Positions 16,871 to 25,673 of a stretch of DNA of 38,981 nucleotides are shown here, one piece after another (the stretch's first letter is position 1; the number at the start of each line of letters is the position of its first letter). The notes beneath the pieces are model-generated. The model was not told where the DNA came from and ran no database searches. It saw nothing but the letters and a program-made list of their open reading frames with translations. The translations under genes and the position numbers were made by a program. The stretch spans positions 1 through 38,981 of the forward strand of contig JAQXGH010000005.1 in the NCBI GenBank assembly GCA_029006195.1, in the 5' to 3' direction. This stretch comes from Bacillota bacterium. Its GTDB lineage: Bacteria; Bacillota; Clostridia; Peptostreptococcales; Anaerovoracaceae.

Positions 16871-17992
16871 CTACTCGTCGCTTATGTGACTATATGTCGA
16901 CTGTGCATAAGCGATGATAACTTCCTTAAAGCCACAGAGCTCTTTATCAAGCTCAGGATCACCTGTATCGACCGTAAGCGGACGACCTTCAAGCGCCTGC
17001 ATCTTCTTGGCAGATGAAACTATGATTATATTATTCTTTCCAACTCTTCTTAAGATCCTAGGGCTAAGCTGCTGATTGCCTCTGCCAAATAGCGCACCCT
17101 GTCCGCCAATAATTGTGACAATGATCTTAACCTTAACATCAGGATCCTCAATAAGAGCCCAGATTTCAGATTCAATAACGTCAGAAGCCACAAGCTCCTC
17201 ATCCTTGATTATATCTACTCCAAGAAGAGTATTAGGAAGCTCAAGTTCCTCCATAATGGCTCTGGTTGTGCTGCCTGGGCCGATGATGTAATAAGTATCA
17301 TCCTCCATTTCATCACATACATAACAAGCCATATCAATTAGAGCATCCCTTTCAGTCTGGCCGCCAGCCTTAGAATGCTGAACGTGCTCCCCAGCCGCAG
17401 GCACCATCATATAACCATATAATCTGGCACTTACCTGACCCTGTCTAAAGAGACTTTCATCTATATCCATTACTTCAGCTTCATTAAAACCTTCAAGAGT
17501 TCCATTAATGAAATCCCTGATTACATATCCTGCGTTCTTAGGATTCAGTGCATATACAGATGAGTGGATCTTTACGCCTGCTGGAATACCGATAACAGGG
17601 ACATCTGTACCGATAGCCTCGCATATATCACGTGCAGTTCCATCGCCTCCTGCGAAAACGATAAGATCAACGCCTTGATCGCGCATAATCTGCGCAGCCC
17701 TTCTGGTATCCTCAGGAGTACTCCTATCGGCATCCTTATCACCAATGATAATCGGCTTAACACCAACCTCTTTTAGCTCGTCTTCGCCCATAAGACCGCC
17801 ATATGTATATACTTCAAACTCTTTCTTTACGTCGTGCAAAGCCTTTAATGCCTGAACTGCCCTTCCTGGTGCTTCAGGTACTGCGCCCAGAGCAAGAGCA
17901 TGGTCAACAGTATCAGCACCGTCGCTGCCCTTAAGACCTACTCTTCCACCAAGACCTGCCCATGGATTTACGATTAGTCCTAACTTCTTCAT
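16871..17992 (-). CDS. ATP-NAD/AcoX kinase family protein
   Basis: 373 residues with an NAD-kinase/diacylglycerol-kinase fold. It opens with KKLGLIVNPWAGLGGRVGLKG and has the nucleotide motif FAGGDGTARDICEAIG (GGDGT at about 115-119). It also has IGIPAGVKIHSSVYA and GPGSTTRAIMEEL, characteristic of the AcoX-like branch. True NAD kinases are shorter (about 270-300 residues), so the substrate is uncertain; phosphorylation of NAD or a related cofactor is the family expectation. It has a GGAG ribosome site and follows the peroxiredoxin gene by 18 bases. A link to NADPH supply for Dus or the peroxide defence genes is inference. Confidence 0.85.
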   Translation of the reverse strand: MKKLGLIVNPWAGLGGRVGLKGSDGADTVDHALALGAVPEAPGRAVQALKALHDVKKEFEVYTYGGLMGEDELKEVGVKPIIIGDKDADRSTPEDTRRAAQIMRDQGVDLIVFAGGDGTARDICEAIGTDVPVIGIPAGVKIHSSVYALNPKNAGYVIRDFINGTLEGFNEAEVMDIDESLFRQGQVSARLYGYMMVPAAGEHVQHSKAGGQTERDALIDMACYVCDEMEDDTYYIIGPGSTTRAIMEELELPNTLLGVDIIKDEELVASDVIESEIWALIEDPDVKVKIIVTIIGGQGALFGRGNQQLSPRILRRVGKNNIIIVSSAKKMQALEGRPLTVDTGDPELDKELCGFKEVIIAYAQSTYSHISDE

Positions 17993-18010
17993 TTATTGTC
18001 TCCACTTATA

Positions 18011-18685
18011 TTATTTATTCTTTTTAAGAGTAAGATACCATTCAAGCGGCACTATACTCTCATCATCGCTATTCATTCTAGCATCTGCTTCCTCTAAAGT
18101 GAGCGGTGCTCCCATCACTGTATCCTTACCTGGAGTCCAGTTAGCCGGTGTTGAAACATTATTTTCATCATGGAACTGAAGTGATTCGATGATTCTCTTG
18201 ATTTCTTTAATATTTCTACCTGTTGACATAGGATAATAAAGAATAGTCCTGATTATTCCTTCAGGGTCGATAATGAATACCGCTCTGATAGTCTGAGTTT
18301 TAGCTACAGACTGGAGCATTCCATACTTGTTAGCAACATCCATACTGATATCAGCAATAATAGGGAATTTAACATTTACTTTACCTTCCCCATTCCAGTC
18401 AATACCTTCGATACTCTTAGCCCAAGCCAGATGTGAATGCACTGAGTCTATTGATAAACCGATGAGCTTAGTATTAATATTTGCAAATTCATCACTCATC
18501 CTTGAAAACTCGATAAATTCTGTAGTGCAAACAGGTGTAAAATCAGCTGGATGGGAGAACAGAATAACCCAGCTACCTGCATAATCATTAGGGAAATTAA
18601 CCTTACCCATCGTTGTCATAGCTCTGAATTTCGGTGCTGGATCACCGATAAGAGGCATTGTTCTTACTTGTGTTTCCATAGTCAT
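18011..18685 (-). CDS. Peroxiredoxin, 1-Cys (Prx6-like)
   Basis: A thiol peroxidase that reduces H2O2 or organic peroxides. The N-terminus has PLIGDPAPKFRAMTTMG and the active site is HPADFTPVCTTEF, with peroxidatic Cys about 53. It is the only cysteine in 224 residues, so it is a 1-Cys enzyme needing an outside reductant. The long C-terminal arm (NWTPGKDTVMGAPLTLEEA) is typical of Prx6 types. The ATG overlaps the dus stop as ATGA, and AAAGGAA lies upstream. The reductant could be a thioredoxin or rubredoxin system outside the window. Confidence 0.92.
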   Translation of the reverse strand: MTMETQVRTMPLIGDPAPKFRAMTTMGKVNFPNDYAGSWVILFSHPADFTPVCTTEFIEFSRMSDEFANINTKLIGLSIDSVHSHLAWAKSIEGIDWNGEGKVNVKFPIIADISMDVANKYGMLQSVAKTQTIRAVFIIDPEGIIRTILYYPMSTGRNIKEIKRIIESLQFHDENNVSTPANWTPGKDTVMGAPLTLEEADARMNSDDESIVPLEWYLTLKKNK

Positions 18686-19602
18686 TTCATTTTTCCTTTC
18701 ATAACAGCATTTGCAGCGATTCTATACTCGCTGAGGGATTTAGCTTTTCTCAATTTTTTCATTGTTTTTTCATCATATTCAAACAGATTTTCGAAATAAG
18801 TCCACATCTCCTTCATATGATGGATAACCGGACCATCGCCCTGCATATATCCACTATAATACTCGATGAGCCTTTCATGAAAATCCATAAGTTCATCTAT
18901 ATTTGCAGATGCTCCGCCTCTAGCCTTCCTGAATAAAGCCGGATCCGCTATTAGGCCTCTACCAGCCATTACGCTGCATCCGTAACCAAAAGCTTCATCA
19001 TCAAAAGAGTTAATATCTCCATTATATACAAGTGTAAGCTTCGAATCCTTTAATGCCTCCAGGAATACTTTCCTGTCAGCTTCCCCCTTATAAAAATCGC
19101 TTCGAAGCCTAGGGTGTATAGTAAGTTCATGAACCGGGTACTTGCTGTATATACCAAGAATCGACGGAAATTCTTCCTTATCATCAAAGCCTATTCTGGT
19201 TTTTATGGATATCTTTATGTTTAATGAAGCATTAAATATCTCATCAAGCATCCTGTCAAGGTTATCAATATCTTTAAGTGCTCCGCTACCCTTACCTCTC
19301 GAAACTACAGTACCGCTCGGGCACCCCAGATTAAAGTTAACTTCTTCATATCCCATGTCCTTAAGCTGTCCTGCTGCCCAAATGAAGTGCTCTGCTTTAT
19401 CAGTAAGTATCTGAGGTACCAGATTATCCTCTTCCTGTCCCAAATCTCGAAGTTCTTTAGTCTTAAACTTATGAGTCTGATTAGCTACAAGAAAAGGCGT
19501 ATAATACTTATCTGCGCCGCCAAACACTTCCTTATGGGCCCTTCTCCAGGCGAAGCCTGTAAGGCCTTCAAGTGGAGCTGCATACATTTTAATATTATTC
19601 AT
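18682..19602 (-). CDS. tRNA-dihydrouridine synthase family protein
   Basis: An FMN enzyme that reduces uridines in the tRNA D-loop using NADPH. Seen: MYAAPLEGLTGFAWRRAH, VNFNLGCPSGTVVSRGKGSG with the catalytic Cys, ISIKTRIGFDD, ELTIHPRLRSDFYKG, VYNGDINS and SVMAGRGLIADPALF. I start it at ATG 19602, overlapping the zinc-ribbon stop; an ATG eight codons earlier lies deeper in that gene. It belongs to the Dus superfamily; the subgroup (target position) is not assigned. It overlaps the peroxiredoxin start by 4 bases. Confidence 0.92.
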   Translation of the reverse strand: MNNIKMYAAPLEGLTGFAWRRAHKEVFGGADKYYTPFLVANQTHKFKTKELRDLGQEEDNLVPQILTDKAEHFIWAAGQLKDMGYEEVNFNLGCPSGTVVSRGKGSGALKDIDNLDRMLDEIFNASLNIKISIKTRIGFDDKEEFPSILGIYSKYPVHELTIHPRLRSDFYKGEADRKVFLEALKDSKLTLVYNGDINSFDDEAFGYGCSVMAGRGLIADPALFRKARGGASANIDELMDFHERLIEYYSGYMQGDGPVIHHMKEMWTYFENLFEYDEKTMKKLRKAKSLSEYRIAANAVMKGKMK

Positions 19603-19930
19603 TTTCACTTTCTTCCCAGGTAGCATATACAGGGATCTTTGTCACCTTCTCTGCCGCCCATTCGCGTTTAGCAGGTCCCATGCTCTGATCTTCTGACCAT
19701 GGATAAGGCCTGCCACACCACTCACATTTATCAGGGAGAGGCATCTTCTCTTTTGATGGAATAATAGTACTGGTTCCATAATAATACTTTGATCCCATAA
19801 TATCGCCACAGTAAGGACATGTATCTGCAAGCTGCTTGCCACAGGTCTTACATCTATGACCTGGTTTAGCCCTCTTATAATCTATCTCGTAGTGCCCCTT
19901 CTTACATGCTCGTATATAGAAATAGCTCAT
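19595..19930 (-). CDS. Zinc-ribbon protein, DUF2321-like
   Basis: 111 residues with three CxxC-type pairs: CKTCGKQ, CPYCGDIM and CEWCGRPYPWSE, plus ACKKGH near the N-terminus. This pattern, ending in a GRPYPW block, resembles the DUF2321 family of small zinc-ribbon proteins; the assignment is from memory of the family and not searched. It is first in a five-gene unit, with AAGGAGATT upstream of the ATG. A role as a metal-binding RNA or protein adaptor is possible, but nothing in the sequence shows it. Confidence 0.78.
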   Translation of the reverse strand: MSYFYIRACKKGHYEIDYKRAKPGHRCKTCGKQLADTCPYCGDIMGSKYYYGTSTIIPSKEKMPLPDKCEWCGRPYPWSEDQSMGPAKREWAAEKVTKIPVYATWEESENE

Positions 19931-19973
19931 TTTAAATAAATCTCCTTACATTACAAGTTTCCTTATATTCTTA

Positions 19974-20041
19974 ATTCTACCATAGTTATCGCAAAAGCAA
20001 TGCCCTTTTTTATTTTGCTTTTTTTTGATATAATAACTATG
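19974..20041. promoter_or_regulatory. Divergent promoter region with nested inverted repeats
   Basis: Minus-strand -10 TAGAAT (19974-19979) with upstream TGG serves the zinc-ribbon operon; plus-strand -10 TATAAT (20029-20034) serves the C-GCAxxG-C-C gene. Between them is a perfect 9-bp inverted repeat, CATAGTTAT (19981-19989) and ATAACTATG (20033-20041), enclosing a second one, GCAAAA (19991-19996) and TTTTGC (20013-20018). A shared operator is possible; the Crp/Fnr protein encoded nearby is one candidate ligand. Confidence 0.45.
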
Positions 20042-20075
20042 CAAGCAATAATCAAATAATTTAAAGGAGTTTAAT

Positions 20076-20522
20076 ATGGAAAGAGAAATATCTGTTAGTG
20101 AAATCACCCGAAAATTCATGGGTGGTCTTGATTGCAGCCAGGTTTGTTTTAGTTATGGCTCAGATCTCATGGACTTTGATGAAGAAGAAGCGCTTAGAAT
20201 TGCAGCTGCTTTTGGCGGCGGCCTTTTTAAGGGCAGAACTTGTGGTTGTGTAACAGGCTGTTTAATGGCTCTAGGTCTAAAGTACGGGCATTCCGAGCTT
20301 TTTGACGAAGAAGCTAAAGCCAAGATGATGGCCGTGACTAATGAATTCATTAATTGGTTCGAAGAAGAACACGGTTCGTCAATCTGTAAGGATTTGATCG
20401 GTTTCGATTTCAGCAAAGGCGAAAGCCAGGCCGCTGTCGAATCAGGCGTTATGCTTGAGAAATGCCCTCTTCTTGCCAAGAGCGCATGCGACCGTTTAGC
20501 TGAACTTTTAGAAGAAGAATAA
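20076..20522 (+). CDS. C-GCAxxG-C-C family protein
   Basis: 148 residues of the cysteine-rich redox/metal family named after its motif. Seen: GLDCSQVCFSYG, AAFGGGLFKGRTCGCVTGCLMALGL with the core CGCVTG, then CKDLIGFDF and EKCPLLAKSACD. The conserved cysteines suggest metal or cluster binding; the molecular role of the family is not established. AAGGAG lies about 9 bases before the ATG. It is followed after 19 bases by a Crp/Fnr regulator on the same strand and then by modA. Confidence 0.88.
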   Translation: MEREISVSEITRKFMGGLDCSQVCFSYGSDLMDFDEEEALRIAAAFGGGLFKGRTCGCVTGCLMALGLKYGHSELFDEEAKAKMMAVTNEFINWFEEEHGSSICKDLIGFDFSKGESQAAVESGVMLEKCPLLAKSACDRLAELLEEE

Positions 20523-20541
20523 AGCATTCCGGTTACATATA

Positions 20542-21207
20542 ATGAAACAAGCAAGCAATAAAAGAAAAAATTATTACCAGGTCATTTATGGCTCTGGTTT
20601 GTTTAAGTACATTGAAGAAGAAAACTATGACGACGTATGGGATGAGCTAAAGATGAACCCAAATTATTATATGAATGGCCAGCTCATTTATCAGGAAGGG
20701 CAAAAGCTTAATCTTTGCGGAATTGTATATAAGGGCCATGTGAAATCCGAGAAAATTTATTACGAGGGCAATTCTCACATGGAATACATCTATTCACCGG
20801 GTGAAGCCTTTGCATTTGAAGGATGCTTATCCAGTAAACACACTTCACCTCTTGATTACGTATCGGTTGGAGACTCAACCATAATAACTCTCGATATCAA
20901 TAGAATCATTACAAGTAAATATGCCATCCAGCTTTTTAGAGGGCTGTCTGAGCTCATAGCAAATGATAATATCCGAAAGATGTACAGAGTTGAAACTCTA
21001 TCAAAGAGAGGCCTTCGTGACAGGATCCTGACATATCTTAGAATTATGGCAACAATAAATAATTCACCTACTTTCACAATACCATTTTCTCGTAATCAGT
21101 TAGCGGAATATCTGTGTGTAAACAGATCAGCACTTTCCAATGAACTGAGCATTATGAAAAGAGAAAATGTAATTGATTTTAGAAGAAACACTTTTACATT
21201 GTTGTAA
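20542..21207 (+). CDS. Crp/Fnr-family transcriptional regulator
   Basis: 221 residues: an N-terminal beta-barrel sensor (about 40-130, with YNG..IYQEGQ-like and YSPGEAFAFEGC segments), a dimer helix, and a C-terminal HTH, IPFSRNQLAEYLCVNRSALS, with MKRENVIDFRRNTFTLL as wing. No N-terminal Fnr cysteine cluster is present, so it does not look like an iron-sulfur oxygen sensor. A clear ribosome site is lacking, so translation may depend on the upstream gene. It probably controls its neighbours; the ligand is unknown. Confidence 0.88.
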   Translation: MKQASNKRKNYYQVIYGSGLFKYIEEENYDDVWDELKMNPNYYMNGQLIYQEGQKLNLCGIVYKGHVKSEKIYYEGNSHMEYIYSPGEAFAFEGCLSSKHTSPLDYVSVGDSTIITLDINRIITSKYAIQLFRGLSELIANDNIRKMYRVETLSKRGLRDRILTYLRIMATINNSPTFTIPFSRNQLAEYLCVNRSALSNELSIMKRENVIDFRRNTFTLL

Positions 21208-21215
21208 AAACAACA
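21200..21215 (+). promoter_or_regulatory. Inverted repeat between the Crp/Fnr gene and modA
   Basis: TGTTGT-AAAA-ACAACA, overlapping the regulator's stop codon, 66 bases before modA. It is followed by TTTTATTTATT, so it could be a weak terminator, or an operator bound by the regulator. Confidence 0.4.
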
Positions 21216-21281
21216 TTTTATTTATTCTCCTGTGCTAAATTAGTAATAAGCAAAAGCTACAAGCAAGCAAAGGAGGATCAT

Positions 21282-22070
21282 ATGAAAAAAATTATTTCAA
21301 TTATTACAGTGCTTTCATTAGCACTCTGTATGTTTATGTTCACAGGCTGCGGAAGTACTGAACAAACAGAAGAAGCAGCAAGTCCGGAAATCACAGTGAT
21401 GGCTGCAGCAAGCCTTACTGACGCTCTGGATGAAATTATCGCAGGATACCAGAAGGATTCAGATGTTACAGTCCTTCCTAACTATGCAGGATCAGGCGAT
21501 CTGGTTCAGCAGATCGAAGGCGGCGCACCATGTGATATTTTCATTTCAGCTTCAAAGGGAAACATGGATCAGCTTGAAGAAGAAGAATTAATCAATTCTG
21601 ATTCAAGAAAAGATCTTCTGACAAACAGACTGACTTTAGTTGCATCTACTGAAAAGGCTGATGTTGTTACTATGGATACCCTGACATCAGACGATGTGAC
21701 AGGCATCTCAATTGGAGAAATCGAAACAGTTCCTGCAGGCAAGTATGCATCACAGGTTTTCGATAATATGGGAATAACAGAAGATGTAAATGATAAACTT
21801 ATCTACGCTAAGGATGTTCGTGCAGTACTCAATTATGTAGCTACAGGCGAAGTAGATTGCGGTTTCGTTTATAGAACAGATGCTGAACTCGAAAAGGATA
21901 ATTTAGCAATCATCTGCGATGTTGACGAAAGTCTCCACAATCCTATCGTATATCCATCAGCAATCATGGCTGAAGCGACAGATGCTGAATCAGCTGCTGA
22001 TTTCTATGAATACCTTTCAAGCGATTTCGCTAAAGAAACATTCACTAAGTATGGCTTTACTGTTAAATAA
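21282..22070 (+). CDS. modA: Molybdate/tungstate-binding lipoprotein ModA
   Basis: The extracellular receptor of a molybdate ABC importer. It has a lipoprotein signal with lipobox FTGC (Cys about 23). The mature part has ITVMAAASLTDALDEIIAGY, PNYAGSGDLVQQIEGGAPCD and IFISASKGNMD, all typical of ModA, and VNDKLIYAKDVRAVLNYVATG later on. 262 residues is the normal length. AAGGAGG precedes the ATG. Odd: the permease (modB) and ATPase (modC) genes that normally follow are absent, and the next gene is convergent. It must use a transporter encoded elsewhere or be an orphan receptor. Confidence 0.92.
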   Translation: MKKIISIITVLSLALCMFMFTGCGSTEQTEEAASPEITVMAAASLTDALDEIIAGYQKDSDVTVLPNYAGSGDLVQQIEGGAPCDIFISASKGNMDQLEEEELINSDSRKDLLTNRLTLVASTEKADVVTMDTLTSDDVTGISIGEIETVPAGKYASQVFDNMGITEDVNDKLIYAKDVRAVLNYVATGEVDCGFVYRTDAELEKDNLAIICDVDESLHNPIVYPSAIMAEATDAESAADFYEYLSSDFAKETFTKYGFTVK

Positions 22071-22091
22071 GTAAAACGAACAAAGAATTTT

Positions 22092-23246
22092 TTATAAATC
22101 GCCATTAAGGAATCCTGCAATAATACCTGCATGAAATGCTGCCGCAGCTGGCAGCATTTCTTTTTGTGGAAGGAATTCGTCACTATGCAGAGCTTTGTCA
22201 CATCCAGCTCCAATGTGATAGAAGGCTCCACCACATTCTTCTACGAAATATCCGAAATCCTCAGTAGTCATATTAGGCTCTTCAAGGATATGCACCTTGT
22301 CAGGGCCTATTACTTTCATGGCTGCAGCCTTTGCAAACTCTGTTTCTGCGTCAGTGTTAACAATGCCGCCATAGCTTTCTTTTAGTACAACTTCGATTTC
22401 TGTTCCAGTTTCCTTAGAAACATCCTGACAAACTTCCTTTAACTTGGCTTTAACGTCTCTTCTCATTTCAGGGCCCAGTGTTCTGATTATACCGGTTAAT
22501 TTAGCATCACCAGCAACAGTATTTTCTTTAGTTCCCGCATTCAGAGTTCCAATCGTAAGTATGCATCTATCGCTGTAATTTGAAGGAATATCATGGAGTC
22601 TGATAGCGACCTTCGCTGCAGCCTGGAGAGCGTCAATACCCTTTTCAGGCGTTGCACCATGCGCAGTTTTACCTTTAACAAATATGTCAAACATATCTGA
22701 AGCCGCATAGAACTTGCCATATTTAATGCCAACCTCTCCAGCAGGAAGATCCGGTGTAACATGCATTCCGAATACGGCGTCTACGCCATCGAGTACTCCC
22801 TTAGCTATCATTCTGCGGGCTCCGCCACTTCCCTCTTCGTCCGGTTCAAAGATAAATACAGCCTGGCCACTTAGTTCATCCTTATGTTCAGAAAGAATCT
22901 TAGCAGCACCAAGGGCTGCTGTCATATGAGTATCATGTCCACATGCATGCATAATACCCTCGTTAATCGATGCGAAGCTGGCACCTGTATTTTCTTTTAC
23001 AGGCAGAGCATCGATATCTGCACGAAGGCCTACAGTCTTACCTTCTCCATTAAATCTAAGCCTGCCAATAAGGCCTGTTTCTAAAACTTTAACAGTTTCG
23101 ATTCCCAGGCCTTTTAAATATTTATCTATATATTCAGTTGTTCTGTATTCTTCGTTGCCAAGCTCAGGATTTCTATGAAGATCCTCTCTTATTTTATAGA
23201 GTTCTTCTTTGATATCCATGGCGCGGCTAAGCCAAACATTAGTCAT
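22092..23246 (-). CDS. dapL: M20-family amidohydrolase, probable N-acetyldiaminopimelate deacetylase
   Basis: Would remove the acetyl group from N-acetyl-L,L-diaminopimelate. The M20D metal motifs are HACGHDTHMTAALG, EPDEEGSGGARRM, FGMHVTPDLPAGEVG, KGKTAHGATPEKG and the late HIGAG. 384 residues fit the family. General M20 enzymes (hippurate or indoleacetyl-amino acid hydrolases) look alike, so the specific call rests on context: it is the last gene of dapH-lysA-patA-dapL, 2 bases after the aminotransferase. GAGGG lies 9 bases before the ATG. Confidence 0.8.
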   Translation of the reverse strand: MTNVWLSRAMDIKEELYKIREDLHRNPELGNEEYRTTEYIDKYLKGLGIETVKVLETGLIGRLRFNGEGKTVGLRADIDALPVKENTGASFASINEGIMHACGHDTHMTAALGAAKILSEHKDELSGQAVFIFEPDEEGSGGARRMIAKGVLDGVDAVFGMHVTPDLPAGEVGIKYGKFYAASDMFDIFVKGKTAHGATPEKGIDALQAAAKVAIRLHDIPSNYSDRCILTIGTLNAGTKENTVAGDAKLTGIIRTLGPEMRRDVKAKLKEVCQDVSKETGTEIEVVLKESYGGIVNTDAETEFAKAAAMKVIGPDKVHILEEPNMTTEDFGYFVEECGGAFYHIGAGCDKALHSDEFLPQKEMLPAAAAFHAGIIAGFLNGDL

Positions 23247-23248
23247 CT

Positions 23249-24394
23249 TTATTTACCCTCAAGTTTTTTCACAAACTTCTCAAGTCTATTCATGCCTTCT
23301 GTAAGCTCGTCATCGCTATAACAGTAAGTGAGTCTGATATGTTTATCACTGCCGAAACAGAAACCAGGAGTAGCCGCCAGGCCCTCCTCCTTTATCATCC
23401 TAGTGCAGAATTCCGAAGAAGTGATTCCGTACTTCTCTATTGACGGGAAGAGATAAAAAGCGCCATCCGGCTCAATTACATCCATGCCGATTTCTTCAAT
23501 TCTTCTCAGCATAAATGCCCTTCTCTTCTTATAAGTTTCAGTCAGCTCAGTTGGCTTAAATCCTATAGCGCTGATGCAGGCTCTCTGGAAAGGAGCCGGC
23601 GTTGAAACGATCATATACTGATGCAAAAGCTCTATTCTCTCGATTATGCTGGCATCGGCCATAAGATAACCCATTCTCCATCCTGTCATTGCATAAGGCT
23701 TAGAAAATGACTGAATGAGAATAATCTTCTCTTTCAGATCAGTATACTCGCTAAAGCTTTTATACTCTTCTGTATATCTTATCTGTCTATATACATCGTC
23801 GCATATAACAAATATAGGCTTATCCATTACAGCCTGACGAACAGCGCCCAGGCTTTCTTCGTTATAAATGCATCCAGTTGGATTATTAGGGCTGTTAAGG
23901 ATTATAGCCTTTGTTTTATCAGTTACTAATGAATTTAATTTATCTGCGTTTAACTGGAATCCGTCCTCGCTTGTGTCAAGAGGTACGAATACACCTCTGC
24001 AGAGATTGATTATTTCTTCATAAAGTGAGAATGCTGGTGTGGGAACAATTACCTCATCACCAGGGTTGATGATTCCCATGAGTGCTGTAAACAGCGCTTC
24101 GGTAGCACCGGCAGTTACAATTACCTCGGTAGGCTCATAGGACACACCATTTTCATTTTTCTCAAAGGCTGCAATCGCCTCTCTAAGCTCCATACTGCCA
24201 TCATTGGCAATATAATGCGTCTCGTGATTATTAAGAGCGTAATCAGCTGCTTCTCTTACAGGGAGCGGAGTATCAAAATCCGGTTCACCTAAAGTAAGCG
24301 CTACGCATCCTGGAGTTTCCTTAGCAAGAGTAGAGAACTGTCTTATTGCACTTCTCTTTGACGTATATAATGCAGTATTAAGATGGTTACGCAT
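23249..24394 (-). CDS. patA: Class I/II aminotransferase, probable N-acetyl-L,L-diaminopimelate aminotransferase
   Basis: A PLP enzyme, expected to transaminate N-acetyl-2-amino-6-oxopimelate with glutamate. Seen: LTLGEPDFDTP, AGATEALFTALMGII, NSPNNPTGCIYN, CDDVYRQIRY and SFSKPYAMTGWRMGY, with the PLP lysine in SFSK. I prefer the ATG at 24394, which shares one base with the lysA stop (TAATG) and has AGGTGG upstream; an in-frame GTG lies at 24406. The specific substrate is inferred from the acetyl-DAP operon and the Bacillus PatA precedent. Confidence 0.82.
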   Translation of the reverse strand: MRNHLNTALYTSKRSAIRQFSTLAKETPGCVALTLGEPDFDTPLPVREAADYALNNHETHYIANDGSMELREAIAAFEKNENGVSYEPTEVIVTAGATEALFTALMGIINPGDEVIVPTPAFSLYEEIINLCRGVFVPLDTSEDGFQLNADKLNSLVTDKTKAIILNSPNNPTGCIYNEESLGAVRQAVMDKPIFVICDDVYRQIRYTEEYKSFSEYTDLKEKIILIQSFSKPYAMTGWRMGYLMADASIIERIELLHQYMIVSTPAPFQRACISAIGFKPTELTETYKKRRAFMLRRIEEIGMDVIEPDGAFYLFPSIEKYGITSSEFCTRMIKEEGLAATPGFCFGSDKHIRLTYCYSDDELTEGMNRLEKFVKKLEGK

Positions 24395-25659
24395 TAGCCC
24401 TTCCACCTTTCAGTAAATTCTTCATCAACATCAAGTGTTGCAAACAGATCCTTAATTGATTCGCGTCTTCTGATCATCTTAAGCTGTCCGTCTTCTTTAA
24501 GAAGGTATTCAGCGCAACGAGGCTTACCGTTATAGTTATAGCCCATTGCTCTGGAATGTGCACCCGAATCGTGAAGAACCAGGATATCTCCTTCTTCGAT
24601 TTCAGGAAGATTCCTATCTACTGCGAACTTATCATTGTTTTCACAAAGTGAACCAACTACATCGTAAACGTGATCGCACGGTGCATCTTCCTTACCAACT
24701 ACTGTGATGTGGTGATATGCTCCATACATAGCAGGACGCATATGGTCACAAGCTGTTGCGTCAAGACCGATATAGTTCTTATAAATATTCTTATGTCCGA
24801 TAACCTTTGATACCAGGTATCCGTGAGGACCAGTAATGTAACGTCCAAGTTCAGTCTGAATAGCAGGGCTGAGACCGTTAGCAACTAACTTGCGCTCGTA
24901 GACTTTGCGAACTTCTTCGCCAACATATTTGATATCAACAGGTTCCTGATCAGGAGTATACGGGATTCCGATACCGCCTGACATATCTATGAATTTGATT
25001 TCGATACCAAGCTTCTCTTTCATTTCAAGAACCAGACCAAAGAGTTCTTCGGCCAGCATTGGATAGTAAATATTCTCAAGTGAGCAGCTTGCCAGCATAG
25101 CGTGGATACCGAAGTTCTTAACGCCTTCTTCTTTGAGCTGCGCGAAAGCTTCGAAAAGCTGATCCTTAGTCATTCCGAACTTAGAATCATGCAGATCTCC
25201 GATAATGCTGTTTGAAATTCTGAATTCACCTGGATTATATCTGGCACAGATAGTTTCAGGAATTCCTGTTGCTCTTCTTAAATTATCTATCTGTGAAATA
25301 TCATCCAGATTGATGATAGCACCAGCAGCAACAGCAGCCTGATATTCAGCATCTGTTGTTTCATTTGATGAGAACATAATCTTTTCGCCAGTCATTCCGC
25401 TTGCCTTAGCCAGCTCTATTTCTGACATTGAAGCGCAGTCTGCTCCGCATCCCATTGATTCCAGAATTCTCAGTATAGTAGGATTAGGACAAGCCTTTAC
25501 AGCGAAGTATTCTCTGAAGTTAGGTTCCCATGAGAAGGCTTCATTAAGCGCAGCAACACATTCTCTAAGGCCCTTCTCATCGTATACATAAAATGGCGTT
25601 TCTGCAGTTTTAAGCCATTCATTTACATGGTCTTTATTAAACGGTAAACTCTTAATCAT
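24394..25659 (-). CDS. lysA: Diaminopimelate decarboxylase
   Basis: Converts meso-diaminopimelate to lysine, the last step of the pathway. A fold-type III PLP enzyme: the PLP lysine is K55 in YFAVKACPNP; GCGADCASMSEIELAKASGM, MSGGIGIPY and ELGRYITGPHG follow, then GSLCENNDKFAVDRNLP with the active-site Cys, and HDSGAHSRAMGYNYN. 421 residues is normal. GGGGA precedes the ATG. It sits between dapH and patA, so the operon makes both DAP for the wall and lysine. The epimerase gene dapF is not here. Confidence 0.92.
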   Translation of the reverse strand: MIKSLPFNKDHVNEWLKTAETPFYVYDEKGLRECVAALNEAFSWEPNFREYFAVKACPNPTILRILESMGCGADCASMSEIELAKASGMTGEKIMFSSNETTDAEYQAAVAAGAIINLDDISQIDNLRRATGIPETICARYNPGEFRISNSIIGDLHDSKFGMTKDQLFEAFAQLKEEGVKNFGIHAMLASCSLENIYYPMLAEELFGLVLEMKEKLGIEIKFIDMSGGIGIPYTPDQEPVDIKYVGEEVRKVYERKLVANGLSPAIQTELGRYITGPHGYLVSKVIGHKNIYKNYIGLDATACDHMRPAMYGAYHHITVVGKEDAPCDHVYDVVGSLCENNDKFAVDRNLPEIEEGDILVLHDSGAHSRAMGYNYNGKPRCAEYLLKEDGQLKMIRRRESIKDLFATLDVDEEFTERWKG

Positions 25660-25673
25660 TTTTATCCCCTGGA

